From contig NZ_AP014637.1 in assembly GCF_000829415.1 (NCBI RefSeq), positions 3,799,001-3,863,000 on the forward strand: a stretch of DNA of 64,000 nt, in the 5' to 3' direction. The stretch is from Pseudomonas sp. StFLB209 (GTDB lineage: Bacteria; Pseudomonadota; Gammaproteobacteria; Pseudomonadales; Pseudomonadaceae). Each line of letters begins with the position of its first letter. The first letter of the stretch is position 1. Shown piece by piece: positions 53,332 to 63,304 of this stretch. The position numbers and the translations under genes are program-made. The notes beneath the pieces are model-generated. The model saw nothing but the letters and a program-made list of their open reading frames with translations, ran no database searches and was not told the DNA's origin.

Positions 53332-55314
53332 ATGGCAGTAATCAATGGAACAGCCGGCGAAAATATACTGATCGGCACAGATGAAGATACTTATGAACTG
53401 CGGATTTCGGTCGACGGCCCGCATGGCACTGCCTTGCCCGCGGGCATTAACAAACTGACTTATGTTGGTGAGGGCGCTTTCACGGGCATTGGTAACGATG
53501 CCGATAACATTATTACCGGTGCGGCAGGCGACGATACTTTTTACGGCGGTGCTGGCGCTGATCAATTTATCGGTGGTGCTGGCTACGATACGGTGCGCTA
53601 TTCCGACAGTATGGAAGCAGTGACTATTGATCTGCACACGGGGGAGCATTCCGGTATCGCTGCAGGCGATACCTTTACCGAGATCGAGGCAATCAGTGGT
53701 TCGTATTACGACGATACCTTCGTCGCTAATGGCAGTGCTATGGATGTCGATGGCGGCCATGGTCAGGACACTGTCGATTATTCGGCATCGACTGAAGGGG
53801 TGAATATCGAGACTCGCGCCGACGGCAGTGTGGTCGTTACAAGCATCGCCGCCGAGGGCAGTGCGCTGATTGATATCGAGAGGCTAATCGGTTCTGCATT
53901 TGATGACAGCTTTATCAGCAATGCGGACGCTTGGGCAGCGTACATCACGTTTGAAGGTGGCGCTGGCGACGACACCTATTACATCAACGGTACAGAAACA
54001 CCGCCCATTGTCGAACACGCTGATGGCGGCATCGATGAAGTGCGGGTGTCGGTTGGTAATCCAAATGGTACTGTCCTGGCCGCGAACATCGAGAATCTGA
54101 CTTATGTCGGTGATCAGTCGTATCTTGGGGTTGGTAATGACGGTGATAACATCATTCGTGGTGGGGCGGGTGACGATGCGCTATTGGGCGGCGGTGGTAA
54201 CGACATACTGATCGGCGGCGCAGGTGGCGATTGGTTCTCCGGCGGCGATGGCTACGATACCGTGAGTTATGTGGACAGCTCTGTCGGTTTGCAGATCAAC
54301 AGTAAGACTTTAAATGCCAGTGATATTGCTGCAGGCGATTTTTATAGCGACATCGAGGCGATCAGAGGGTCTGACCACGACGATACGTTCTTCAGCGTTA
54401 GTGACTATGTTATCGATTTCGATGGCGGCGACGGTGTCGACACGATCGACTACTCAACTTCGTACGAGGGGATCAACGTTGACGTGCGCGAGGGTGCCGG
54501 TGCGGTGGGCATCGGCGGAGAGGCTGAAGGTAGCACGCTGACCAATATTGAGATTGTCATCGGATCAAACGCCAATGACACCTTTACCAGCGGAGCAGAC
54601 AGTCGCGGTACAGCCATCACGTTTGAAGGCAACGCCGGTGATGATATCTATTACATCGACACTGCGATCACACCGACCATTATTGAAGAAGAGTTTGGCG
54701 GCATTGACGAAGTTCGTGTTTCGGTAAGCAACCCGAACGGCACTGTGCTGGCCGCGAACGTAGAAAATCTGATCTACACCGGTAATGAAGCGTTCATCGG
54801 CATCGGTAACGACAGCAGTAACGTCATCACGGGTGGCGCGGGTGTTGATTCGCTGTACGGCGGTGCTGGCGATGACACCATTACTGTCACCCATGGCCTG
54901 GCCGATGGCGGCGATGGCAATGACCAACTGACCGGTACGGGCACGGGCTTCTCGCTACTGGGCGGTGCGGGTGACGATCAACTGGTGTTCAAGGCCAGTG
55001 GTTCGGCCAACGGCGGAGAGGGCGATGATTTCTATAGGGTAGAGACCTCGGATCTGGTAACGATTCGGGACGTCAGCAGCAGTTACTCCGATACGTTGTT
55101 TTTGAACATCAGCAATAGCCAACTGCTGGTTGATCGTGTCGGCGATGACCTATACCTGCATAGCTCTGTCTTTACTGCGGTAGAGACTCCGCAAGAGGGC
55201 GTACTTCTGACGGATTGGTTTGCCGGCTACGATAGCATTGAGCATATCTATACCTCGGATAATTCCCGCATTTATCTGACCGGTCAGGGTACGGCAGACT
55301 TCGTAATGGGTTGA
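53332..55314 (+). CDS. RTX-type calcium-binding repeat protein A
   Basis: A 660-residue acidic protein built from glycine-rich nonapeptide repeats (GGAGDDTFYGGAGADQFIGGAG, residues 65-86, and many others). About three modules of roughly 210 residues occur, each with an RTX block, a DTVDYS-type stretch, a VEHADGGIDEVRVS-type stretch and a LTYVG-type stretch. There is no signal peptide, as expected for type I secretion. The C-terminal 130 residues (TVTHGLADGGDGND to DWFAGYDSIEHIYTSDN) are shared with the next protein. No catalytic domain is visible. AAGGAAGCAG precedes the ATG. No type I transporter is adjacent. Confidence 0.85.
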   Translation: MAVINGTAGENILIGTDEDTYELRISVDGPHGTALPAGINKLTYVGEGAFTGIGNDADNIITGAAGDDTFYGGAGADQFIGGAGYDTVRYSDSMEAVTIDLHTGEHSGIAAGDTFTEIEAISGSYYDDTFVANGSAMDVDGGHGQDTVDYSASTEGVNIETRADGSVVVTSIAAEGSALIDIERLIGSAFDDSFISNADAWAAYITFEGGAGDDTYYINGTETPPIVEHADGGIDEVRVSVGNPNGTVLAANIENLTYVGDQSYLGVGNDGDNIIRGGAGDDALLGGGGNDILIGGAGGDWFSGGDGYDTVSYVDSSVGLQINSKTLNASDIAAGDFYSDIEAIRGSDHDDTFFSVSDYVIDFDGGDGVDTIDYSTSYEGINVDVREGAGAVGIGGEAEGSTLTNIEIVIGSNANDTFTSGADSRGTAITFEGNAGDDIYYIDTAITPTIIEEEFGGIDEVRVSVSNPNGTVLAANVENLIYTGNEAFIGIGNDSSNVITGGAGVDSLYGGAGDDTITVTHGLADGGDGNDQLTGTGTGFSLLGGAGDDQLVFKASGSANGGEGDDFYRVETSDLVTIRDVSSSYSDTLFLNISNSQLLVDRVGDDLYLHSSVFTAVETPQEGVLLTDWFAGYDSIEHIYTSDNSRIYLTGQGTADFVMG

Positions 55315-55501
55315 TTACCTGTCACTTTTCCCTGAAGTCTAAGACTGCTGGCAGTAAGTATGAGCGGTGTCTGCTCTTTAGTTGGCTCATCGACAAATAC
55401 CTTGCTTTCGGGGGCGGGTTCTGATTCAAGAAATATCTTCGATAAACGTAAAGTAATATTTATTCATAATGAGTTTTGCGCCTTACATTCCGGCTGCCGC
55501 A

Positions 55502-55578
55502 GCCGAAAACGAATGGACCGTGTCGACTTCCCTCTCGAAATGACAACGCGCTCATTCATCATCAAGACAAGGAAGCAG
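55502..55578 (+). repeat. duplicated leader of the RTX genes
   Basis: GCCGAAAACGAATGGAC and ATCAAGACAAGGAAGCAG occur before both RTX genes at nearly equal distances from the ATG (53248 and 53311 for the first; 55502 and 55561 for the second). The duplication therefore included the promoter/leader. Nothing else was identified in 55315-55581. Confidence 0.75.
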
Positions 55579-55581
55579 TAA

Positions 55582-58071
55582 ATGGCAGTTATCAATGGGA
55601 CAAGCGGGGCAGATACGCTGACGGGCACCAGTGACAGTGATCAGATCAACGGTTTGGCCGGTAATGATGTGATCCATAGCAGTGCCGGGGCGGACAAGAT
55701 CGTGGGTGGCGTCGGAACGGATACAGTTGATTACTCGAAGTCTGCCGAAGGCATCAGTATAGATGTGCGGGCAGGCGTCGGACTGGCCGGACGGGGCGGA
55801 GATGCTGAAGGGGATATTCTGGAAACCGTCGAGAAAGTCGTCGGCTCGGTCTTCAACGATACCCTTGCCATTGGGGCGATTGCAACAATGGTCACCCTGG
55901 AAGGCGGTGCGGGTGATGATACCTACATCATCGGCCACGACGGCACGCCGATCATCGTCGAGCAGGCCAATGGTGGCAATGATGAAGTGCGCGTGACAGT
56001 GCTGAGTAAGCAGAATACCAGACTGGCAGATAACATCGAACGCCTGACCTATGTTGGCAATGGCGCGTTCACTGGTTACGGCAACGCTCTCGACAACATC
56101 ATCACCGGAGGATCGGGTGGCGACAAGCTGTACGGTGGTGCTGGTGCCGATCAGTTTATCGGCGGTGCCGGTAACGACACCGTAGGCTATGACGACAGCA
56201 CAACGGGTGTGTCCATCAATCTCAAGACCGGTGAGAAGAGCGGTATCGCAGCCGGTGATACTTATACCGACATCGAGGTGATCTGGGGCTCGAATGCCAA
56301 TGACACGTTTGTTGGTGACGGCAGCGGTATGGACTTCAATGGCCTGGGGGGTATCGACACGGTCGATTACTCAGGCTCGGCCAGTGCAGTGGATGTGTCG
56401 GTAAGTGTGGGCAATGTACGAGCGGGAATCGGCGGTGATGCCGAAGGTACCGTCCTCAACAATATCGAACGTATCGTCGGCTCGGCCTTCAACGACACCC
56501 TTGCCATTGGGACGATTTCAACAATGGTCACCCTGGAAGGCGGTGCGGGTGATGATACCTACATCATCGGCCACAACGGCACGCCGATCGTTGTTGAGCA
56601 GGCCAATGGTGGCAATGATGAAGTGCGCGTGACAGTGCTGAATCAGCAGGGTACCAGATTGGCGGATAACATCGAACGCCTGACCTATGTTGGCAACGGC
56701 GCGTTCACTGGTTACGGCAACGCTCTCGACAACATCATCACCGGAGGATCGGGTAACAACACACTCTATGGCGGTGCGGGAGACGATCAAATCATCGGAG
56801 GAGCAGGTAGCGATACCCTAAATGGCGGTGAGGGTGCAGATCAGCTTATCGGTGGCGCTGGCTACGATACGGCTGGCTATGCTGATAGCATTAGTGCCGG
56901 TGTGACGGTCAATCTCAAAACGGGTATCCACAGTGGTTTTGCTGCGGGGGATACCTACGTTGATATTGAAGCGATCAGCGGATCGAATTTCAATGACGTT
57001 TTCTATGCCGACAGTTCTTCCACCGGGTGGAATGGCGTAGTCGGCCAAGACATGGTGACCTATGAGTTGTCCGAAACTGCAGTGACCGTCGACTTGTTCA
57101 CCGGCACCAACGCAGGGGACGCAGATGGCGACACTTACGCTAGCATCGAGATCATTCAGGGCAGCACGTTCGGCGATACCCTGTCGGGCTCTCGTCTGGC
57201 GGACACTTTCATCGGTGGTGCTGGTGCTGACACCATTGATGGACGTGAGGGGCATGACAGCGTCTGGTACATCACCAGCGCCGCCGGGGTTACCATCAAT
57301 CTGCAAACTCAATCCAATCAAGGCGGCGATGCTGAGGGTGATGTTTTATCAAACATCGAACGCTTAGTGGGTAGCCACTTCAATGATGCGTTGACCGGAG
57401 ACGCTGGGGTCAATTATCTGGAAGGCGGTTTGGGCGACGATATTATCGAAGGCGGTGAGGGGGGCGATTACATATTTGGCGGGCTGGCATCCCAAATCGG
57501 TTCCTTCACTCTGGTTGGACAGACCAATGGACCCCAGGCAGACACCCTTTACGGCGGTAATGGGAACGACACCATTGTTACTGCTGCCAATGATCTGGGC
57601 AGTCGCGTGTATGGCGAAGCTGGCGGCGACGTTATCACGGTTGTCCATGGCATGGCTGATGGCGGGGATGGCAACGACGTGCTGACCGGTACGGGCTTGG
57701 ACTTCTCGCTATTTGGCGGTTCGGGTAGTGACCAGTTGGTGCTTCACTCTAGCGGTTGGGCCAATGGCGGAGAGGGTAGCGATACCTATACTGTTAGAAC
57801 GACGAAACTTGTGATGATTCAGGATGATGGTGCCAGCTATGGAGACAAACTGGTTTTGTCGCAAATCACAAGCAGCGAGCTCCTGTTTGACCAGATTGGC
57901 AACGATCTCTACCTGCATCGTTACAGCTTGGCCGCTGGGCAGACGCCACAGGAAGGGGTTCTGCTCAAGGACTGGTTTGCTGGCTACGACACCATCGAGC
58001 ATGTTCAGACTGCCGATATGCAGCTCATCAGTCTGTCAGGTCTCAGTCCTACGACATCTTCGTTAGCTTGA
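55582..58071 (+). CDS. RTX-type calcium-binding repeat protein B
   Basis: An 829-residue paralogue of the preceding gene, with the same start (MAVINGTSGADTLTGTSDSD) and the same C-terminal region (VVHGMADGGDGNDVLTGTG to DWFAGYDTIEHVQ). It has RTX nonapeptides throughout and no enzyme domain. Two internal modules are almost identical even at DNA level (276 bp at 55843 and again at 56479). It is probably exported by a type I system encoded elsewhere and folded by calcium outside the cell. It could be a surface or biofilm matrix protein; the function is unknown. Confidence 0.85.
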   Translation: MAVINGTSGADTLTGTSDSDQINGLAGNDVIHSSAGADKIVGGVGTDTVDYSKSAEGISIDVRAGVGLAGRGGDAEGDILETVEKVVGSVFNDTLAIGAIATMVTLEGGAGDDTYIIGHDGTPIIVEQANGGNDEVRVTVLSKQNTRLADNIERLTYVGNGAFTGYGNALDNIITGGSGGDKLYGGAGADQFIGGAGNDTVGYDDSTTGVSINLKTGEKSGIAAGDTYTDIEVIWGSNANDTFVGDGSGMDFNGLGGIDTVDYSGSASAVDVSVSVGNVRAGIGGDAEGTVLNNIERIVGSAFNDTLAIGTISTMVTLEGGAGDDTYIIGHNGTPIVVEQANGGNDEVRVTVLNQQGTRLADNIERLTYVGNGAFTGYGNALDNIITGGSGNNTLYGGAGDDQIIGGAGSDTLNGGEGADQLIGGAGYDTAGYADSISAGVTVNLKTGIHSGFAAGDTYVDIEAISGSNFNDVFYADSSSTGWNGVVGQDMVTYELSETAVTVDLFTGTNAGDADGDTYASIEIIQGSTFGDTLSGSRLADTFIGGAGADTIDGREGHDSVWYITSAAGVTINLQTQSNQGGDAEGDVLSNIERLVGSHFNDALTGDAGVNYLEGGLGDDIIEGGEGGDYIFGGLASQIGSFTLVGQTNGPQADTLYGGNGNDTIVTAANDLGSRVYGEAGGDVITVVHGMADGGDGNDVLTGTGLDFSLFGGSGSDQLVLHSSGWANGGEGSDTYTVRTTKLVMIQDDGASYGDKLVLSQITSSELLFDQIGNDLYLHRYSLAAGQTPQEGVLLKDWFAGYDTIEHVQTADMQLISLSGLSPTTSSLA
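55843..56118 (+). repeat. internal direct repeat, copy 1, in RTX gene B
   Basis: This 276-bp stretch recurs at 56479-56754, exactly 636 bp (212 codons) later, with only scattered differences such as GGGGCGATTGC/GGGACGATTTC. Confidence 0.85.
56479..56754 (+). repeat. internal direct repeat, copy 2, in RTX gene B
   Basis: Second copy of the repeat at 55843-56118. Long identical runs, including the part encoding LEGGAGDDTYIIGH, point to recent duplication or gene conversion. Confidence 0.85.
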
Positions 58072-58088
58072 TCTCAAACCACTGAACT

Positions 58089-58276
58089 AACCTAGCGGCA
58101 ATACTGTTCGGTTAAGGAATATTTCAGTCTGACTCGGTCTCGGTGGAAGGGGGCTAGCCCCCGAAAGGGCTATCAAATCCGCCATATTTGCTAAGGATAT
58201 ACCGCAGCATTCGTCGGCAAGCCAAGTTCCCACCGGGTCCGCAGCGTTTATCCGAACAGTAATGAACCTAGCGGCA
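58089..58276. repeat. inverted-copy intergenic repeat after the RTX genes
   Basis: AACCTAGCGGCAATACTGTTCGGTTAAG at 58089 is largely inverted relative to TATCCGAACAGTAATGAACCTAGCGG at 58250, and a similar CGCTTATCCGAACAGTATTGG occurs at 47504. The 130 bp between holds GGGGGCTAGCCCCC, a short palindrome. Confidence 0.6.
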
Positions 58277-58280
58277 AAAA

Positions 58281-58312
58281 GGGATGAGCCCGGCAACGGA
58301 CTCATCCCTTTT

Positions 58313-58313
<1 letters not shown>
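58281..58313. terminator. bidirectional terminator between the RTX gene and pobA
   Basis: GGGATGAG and CTCATCCC pair across a 12-base loop, flanked by A-rich GGCAAAAA on the left and TTTTT on the right, so it works in both directions. It directly follows the pobA stop codon. Confidence 0.88.
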
Positions 58314-59569
<1,256 letters not shown>

Positions 59570-59638
59570 TTAATGGATGGATACCGCATAAGAAGGCACT
59601 ATCCAGCGCATTATCTGGATTTTTCGAGGGTTATCTGA

Positions 59639-60520
59639 ATGTCCGGCCGGCCTGGCAGCAACATCCCGGTGTTCAAGCTGTACGGCGAGACGGTCGTCTG
59701 GCCGACACCCGATCTGATCCATTGCGAATCGATTGCCGAGCGCAGCAGCCTGCACGACTGGGAAATCAAGCCACACCGGCACAGTGATCTGGTGCAACTG
59801 CTGTATGTGCAGTCGGGGCGGGCGTTGCTCAAGGTTGAGGAGGTGGTACGTGAGGTCGAGGGGCCGGTGCTGCAGGTCGTGCCGGCCCTGAGCGTGCATA
59901 CCTTTCGGTTCGCGGACACCATCCAGGGCCACATTCTGACCCTGGCGATGCCGCTGGTGGAGCAACTGGAGGCTGCGCTGGACGGTTTCAGGTTGGCCAC
60001 CCCGCTTTGTCACGGGCCGGGTGACGATTCACCCGAGCTTGACCGGTTATTCAGCGCGATTGTCAGTGAGTACCATCAGGTCAGGGTCGGTCGCGAGCTG
60101 ATGCTGCAGGCGCTGATCAATCAGTTGCTGGTGTGGTTATGCCGGCGCAGTGAGCAAAGTGGCGCAGGGCAGGCGGCGGGCTCCCCCGACCGGGGGCGTG
60201 AGCATTTGCAGCGTTTCATGCATCAACTCGAAGAAAGTTTTCGTCTGCACTGGTCAATCGAGGAGCATGCGCGACGCCTGGGTATCAGTGCCGCGCACCT
60301 CAATGCGCTGTGCCGGCGGCTGGCGGACCAGTCTGCGTTGCAGATCATCAACCAGCGCCTGCTACTCGAAGCCAGGCGTGGCCTGGTGTACACCACCATG
60401 ACCATCAATCAGCTATCCGACAGCCTGGGGTTTTCGGAACCGGCGTATTTCACCCGGTTCTTCAAGCGTGCTGCCGGAGTCTCGCCCCGGCAGTTTCGCG
60501 ATCAGCTCACCACCCGATAG
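59639..60520 (+). CDS. AraC-family regulator of pobA (PobR/PobC type)
   Basis: A 293-residue regulator. The N-terminal cupin part has IPVFKLYGE and IKPHRHSDLVQLLYVQSG, and the C-terminal AraC domain has WSIEEHARRLGISAAHLNAL and SDSLGFSEPAYFTRFFKRAAG. It is divergent from pobA, 141 bp apart, and probably activates it in response to 4-hydroxybenzoate, as PobC/PobR do in Pseudomonas. Its end overlaps the convergent ppnN end by 19 bp. Confidence 0.88.
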   Translation: MSGRPGSNIPVFKLYGETVVWPTPDLIHCESIAERSSLHDWEIKPHRHSDLVQLLYVQSGRALLKVEEVVREVEGPVLQVVPALSVHTFRFADTIQGHILTLAMPLVEQLEAALDGFRLATPLCHGPGDDSPELDRLFSAIVSEYHQVRVGRELMLQALINQLLVWLCRRSEQSGAGQAAGSPDRGREHLQRFMHQLEESFRLHWSIEEHARRLGISAAHLNALCRRLADQSALQIINQRLLLEARRGLVYTTMTINQLSDSLGFSEPAYFTRFFKRAAGVSPRQFRDQLTTR

Positions 60521-61887
60521 CATGGCTCGTAGGCCGCGCCACCGGGCAGCTTCATGCGGTGCTGTTCGACGAACGCCTGCAGCAGTTTGTCCAGTGGCTG
60601 CATGATCGCCGGGTCGCCATGAATCTGATAGGGGCCGTGCTCTTCGATCAGGCGAATGCCTTTGTCCTTGACGTTACCCGAGACGATCCCGGAAAACGCC
60701 CGGCGCAAATTGGCCGCCAGTTCGTGCGGCGGCACGTCGTGGCTGAGCTTGAGCCTGGCCATGTTTTCGTGGGTCGGGTCGAACGGATGCTGGAAGCTCT
60801 CGTCGATTTTCAGCAGCCAGTTGAAGTGGAACGCGTCGTTACGCTCGCGGCGGAACTGCTTGACCACTTTCAGGGCGTGGGCCATCTGCCGGGCGACTTC
60901 GGCCGGATTGTCGATGATGATCTTGTAGTGCTTGCGCGCGGCTTCGCCAAGGGTGGCCTGGACGAAAGCATCCAGTTGATGCAGGTAGGCTTCAGCGCTT
61001 TTCGGGCCGGTGAGCAATACCGGGAATGGCAGGTCCTGGTTGGCCGGGTGCATGAGGATGCCCAGCAGGTACAGGAACTCTTCGGCCGTGCCGGCACCGC
61101 CGGGGAAGATGATGATGCCGTGGCCGACGCGCACGAAGGCTTCCAGGCGTTTTTCGATATCCGGCAGGATCACCAGTTCGTTGACGATCGGGTTCGGTGC
61201 TTCGGCGGCGATGATGCCCGGCTCGGTCAGGCCCAGGTAGCGGCCGCCGTGAATGCGCTGCTTGGCGTGGGCAATGGTGGCGCCTTTCATCGGGCCTTTC
61301 ATCACGCCCGGGCCGCAACCGGTGCAGATGTCCAGGCTGCGCAGGCCCAGCTCGTGGCCGACCTTCTTGGTGTACTTGTACTCATCGGTGTTGATCGAGT
61401 GGCCGCCCCAGCAGACCACCAGCTTCGGCTCGACGCCGGCACGCAGGGTGCGAGCGTTGCGCAGCAGGTGAAACACGTAGTCGGTAATGCCTTGCGAGGA
61501 GCTCAGGTCGATGCGCTGGCTGTCCAGTTCGCTTTCGGTATAGACGATATCGCGCAGGGCGCTGAACAGCATTTCACGGGTGCTGGCGATCATCTCACCA
61601 TCAACGAAGGCATCCGCCGGGGCGTTGAGCAATTCAAGACGTACGCCGCGATCTTGCTGGTGAATACGGACTTCGAAGCTCTCGTAGGCTTCCAGAATGG
61701 TCTTGGCGTTGTCGACATGCGCGCCGGTATTGAGGATTGCCAGGGCGCACTGGCGAAACAGGCTATAAACGCTGCCGGAGCCGGCGGCGGAGAGTTGCTG
61801 GACTTCGCGCTGGGAGAGCGTTTCAAGGCTGCCCTTGGGGCTGACCGAGGCGTTGATCACTTGTCTTGGGAGCATTCTATTTTCCAT
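60502..61887 (-). CDS. ppnN: nucleotide 5'-monophosphate nucleosidase
   Basis: A 461-residue protein of the PpnN (YgdH) family. The central Rossmann-like LOG domain carries GCGPGVMKGPMKGA and the nucleotide-binding motif FPGGAGTAEEFLYLLG; N- and C-terminal flanking domains regulate the enzyme (pppGpp binding in E. coli). It hydrolyses purine and pyrimidine mononucleotides to free base and ribose 5-phosphate. The start at 61887 gives the usual length; a Met at residue 5 is an alternative. Confidence 0.94.
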   Translation of the reverse strand: MENRMLPRQVINASVSPKGSLETLSQREVQQLSAAGSGSVYSLFRQCALAILNTGAHVDNAKTILEAYESFEVRIHQQDRGVRLELLNAPADAFVDGEMIASTREMLFSALRDIVYTESELDSQRIDLSSSQGITDYVFHLLRNARTLRAGVEPKLVVCWGGHSINTDEYKYTKKVGHELGLRSLDICTGCGPGVMKGPMKGATIAHAKQRIHGGRYLGLTEPGIIAAEAPNPIVNELVILPDIEKRLEAFVRVGHGIIIFPGGAGTAEEFLYLLGILMHPANQDLPFPVLLTGPKSAEAYLHQLDAFVQATLGEAARKHYKIIIDNPAEVARQMAHALKVVKQFRRERNDAFHFNWLLKIDESFQHPFDPTHENMARLKLSHDVPPHELAANLRRAFSGIVSGNVKDKGIRLIEEHGPYQIHGDPAIMQPLDKLLQAFVEQHRMKLPGGAAYEPCYRVVS

Positions 61888-62303
61888 TAGAGCGATGCCG
61901 CCGACACTGTGTCGGTGGCACCTTGATGGTGAACATCAGCGACGTTAACGCTTGAGGGCTATTCTTGCTGGCAGCCGCGCTGCAAAGCAAACCCTGCGCA
62001 GTATTGCCAGCATTTGTGCCGCAAGAAAACCACTCTGGTGAATATCTTGCCGGGAACGCCTTGCGGCTGAAAATTGACGCCGATATCGGCCAGTAATGAA
62101 CCTGACACCTTTTACAGGGTCTGTAGAGCGATGGATTCTCGACGGCCTGCTGATTCGAGGCCTGGCCTTGCGGCCATGGTGCTCGTGTACTGCTGACATC
62201 CGGCGGCTGCAGGAGTTGCACGCAAAGTCCCGTCATGGATGCCCATCGTGCGCCGGCCCGTTCACCGCGGCCTTTGTTTTATTCAGCGAAGATAGTCACT
62301 GCC
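61888..62303. other. 416-bp gap with a hairpin near ppnN
   Basis: Contains GCCGCCGACAC...GTGTCGGTGGC (61897-61919), a strong stem-loop in the ppnN leader. The remaining sequence has short frames without supporting signals. An ATG at 62235 is in frame with the next gene. Confidence 0.45.
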
Positions 62304-62984
62304 ATGCCTCGTCATTTTTCCTCACTGCTGGCCCGCGCGCCCGGCCTGTTCCTGTCAAACCCGCCACGTCGCCACCTGCGTGCCGGGCTGTTTCTCGCGC
62401 TGCTGGGCCTGCTGGGTTCGCAATCGCTGCAGGCGGCCGCCAATGACCGCTGGATCAGCGACAGCCTCAATACCTACGTACGCAGCGGCCCGACTGATGG
62501 CCACCGGATTGTCGGCACGCTCAAATCCGGGCAGAAGGTCGAGTTGCTCGGTAGCCAGGGTTCCTACAGCCAGATCCGCGGCGAGGGTGGCAGCACTGTG
62601 TGGATTCTGACCAGTGACCTGCAGGAAGAACCCGGTCAGTCCGAGCGGCTGCCACAGCTCACCAGTCAGGTGGCACAACTGACCGACCAGTTGGCCAAGA
62701 TCGACGACACCTGGAAGGCTCGCGTGCAAGGCATGCAGGAAACCATGGATTCGCGCAAGAAACTGATCGATGAGCTTGAGGCTCGCAGCCAGGGACTGAC
62801 CGAGCAGTTGACCCAGGCGCAGTCCGAGCTGCGTGATACTCAGGCACGGCTGGGTATCGAAAACCAGCAGGCGCTGATGAGTTACATGGTCTACGGCGCC
62901 AGCATTGCCGGGGTCGGCCTGCTGATCGGTCTGATCCTGCCGGCCATGAGCCGCAAGCGCAAACGCAACGACGGCTGGGTCTGA
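62304..62984 (+). CDS. SH3-domain membrane protein (TIGR04211/YgiM family)
   Basis: The protein has 226 residues from the ATG at 62304; an in-frame ATG at 62235 would lengthen it by 23 residues. A signal sequence follows a basic start (LRAGLFLALLGLLGSQSLQA). A bacterial SH3 domain spans about 50-110 (NTYVRSGPTDGHRIVGTLKS), a coiled coil about 125-195, and a C-terminal membrane helix about 200-220 (GASIAGVGLLIGLILPA) with a basic tail. It matches the YgiM-like periplasmic proteins anchored in the inner membrane. A role in envelope maintenance is likely, but the mechanism is unknown. Confidence 0.88.
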   Translation: MPRHFSSLLARAPGLFLSNPPRRHLRAGLFLALLGLLGSQSLQAAANDRWISDSLNTYVRSGPTDGHRIVGTLKSGQKVELLGSQGSYSQIRGEGGSTVWILTSDLQEEPGQSERLPQLTSQVAQLTDQLAKIDDTWKARVQGMQETMDSRKKLIDELEARSQGLTEQLTQAQSELRDTQARLGIENQQALMSYMVYGASIAGVGLLIGLILPAMSRKRKRNDGWV

Positions 62985-63304
62985 CAGTCATCTATCCGGG
63001 CGTTCGATAGCCGCCATCGGGTTCGCAAGTACACGGGCTTGCGTGCCTGATGGCCGCTGAAAACTGAAGAAAATCCGCTTTCCAGGCGTCTAACTGTGAT
63101 TTCGCTCTACAGTTTCCCGCTTCAAGGTCGAAAAACTTTTTGGCTTTGCTAACTTGTCCATCAGGCAGGTAGCCGAACGGGCGCAGGAAAATCAGTTTGA
63201 TGGCATTGTGCCGTTAGTTATTATCTGCGCCCTCAGAATCGTGTCGAACCCGGGACCCAAACCCGCAGAGCCGATTTCGCACCCCCTTGAAGACAGGACC
63301 CTGG
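62985..63304. other. 320-bp gap, no gene seen
   Basis: AT-richer stretch with the promoter of the following response regulator gene. A 63-codon frame at 63154-63345 has no ribosome binding site and no family resemblance. Confidence 0.45.

Noticed and set aside
53332..58071. RTX repeats considered as mannuronan C5-epimerase or alkaline protease genes
   Set aside because: No epimerase parallel-helix domain or zinc protease motif (HExxH) is present; only repeat modules and the shared C-terminal region are seen.
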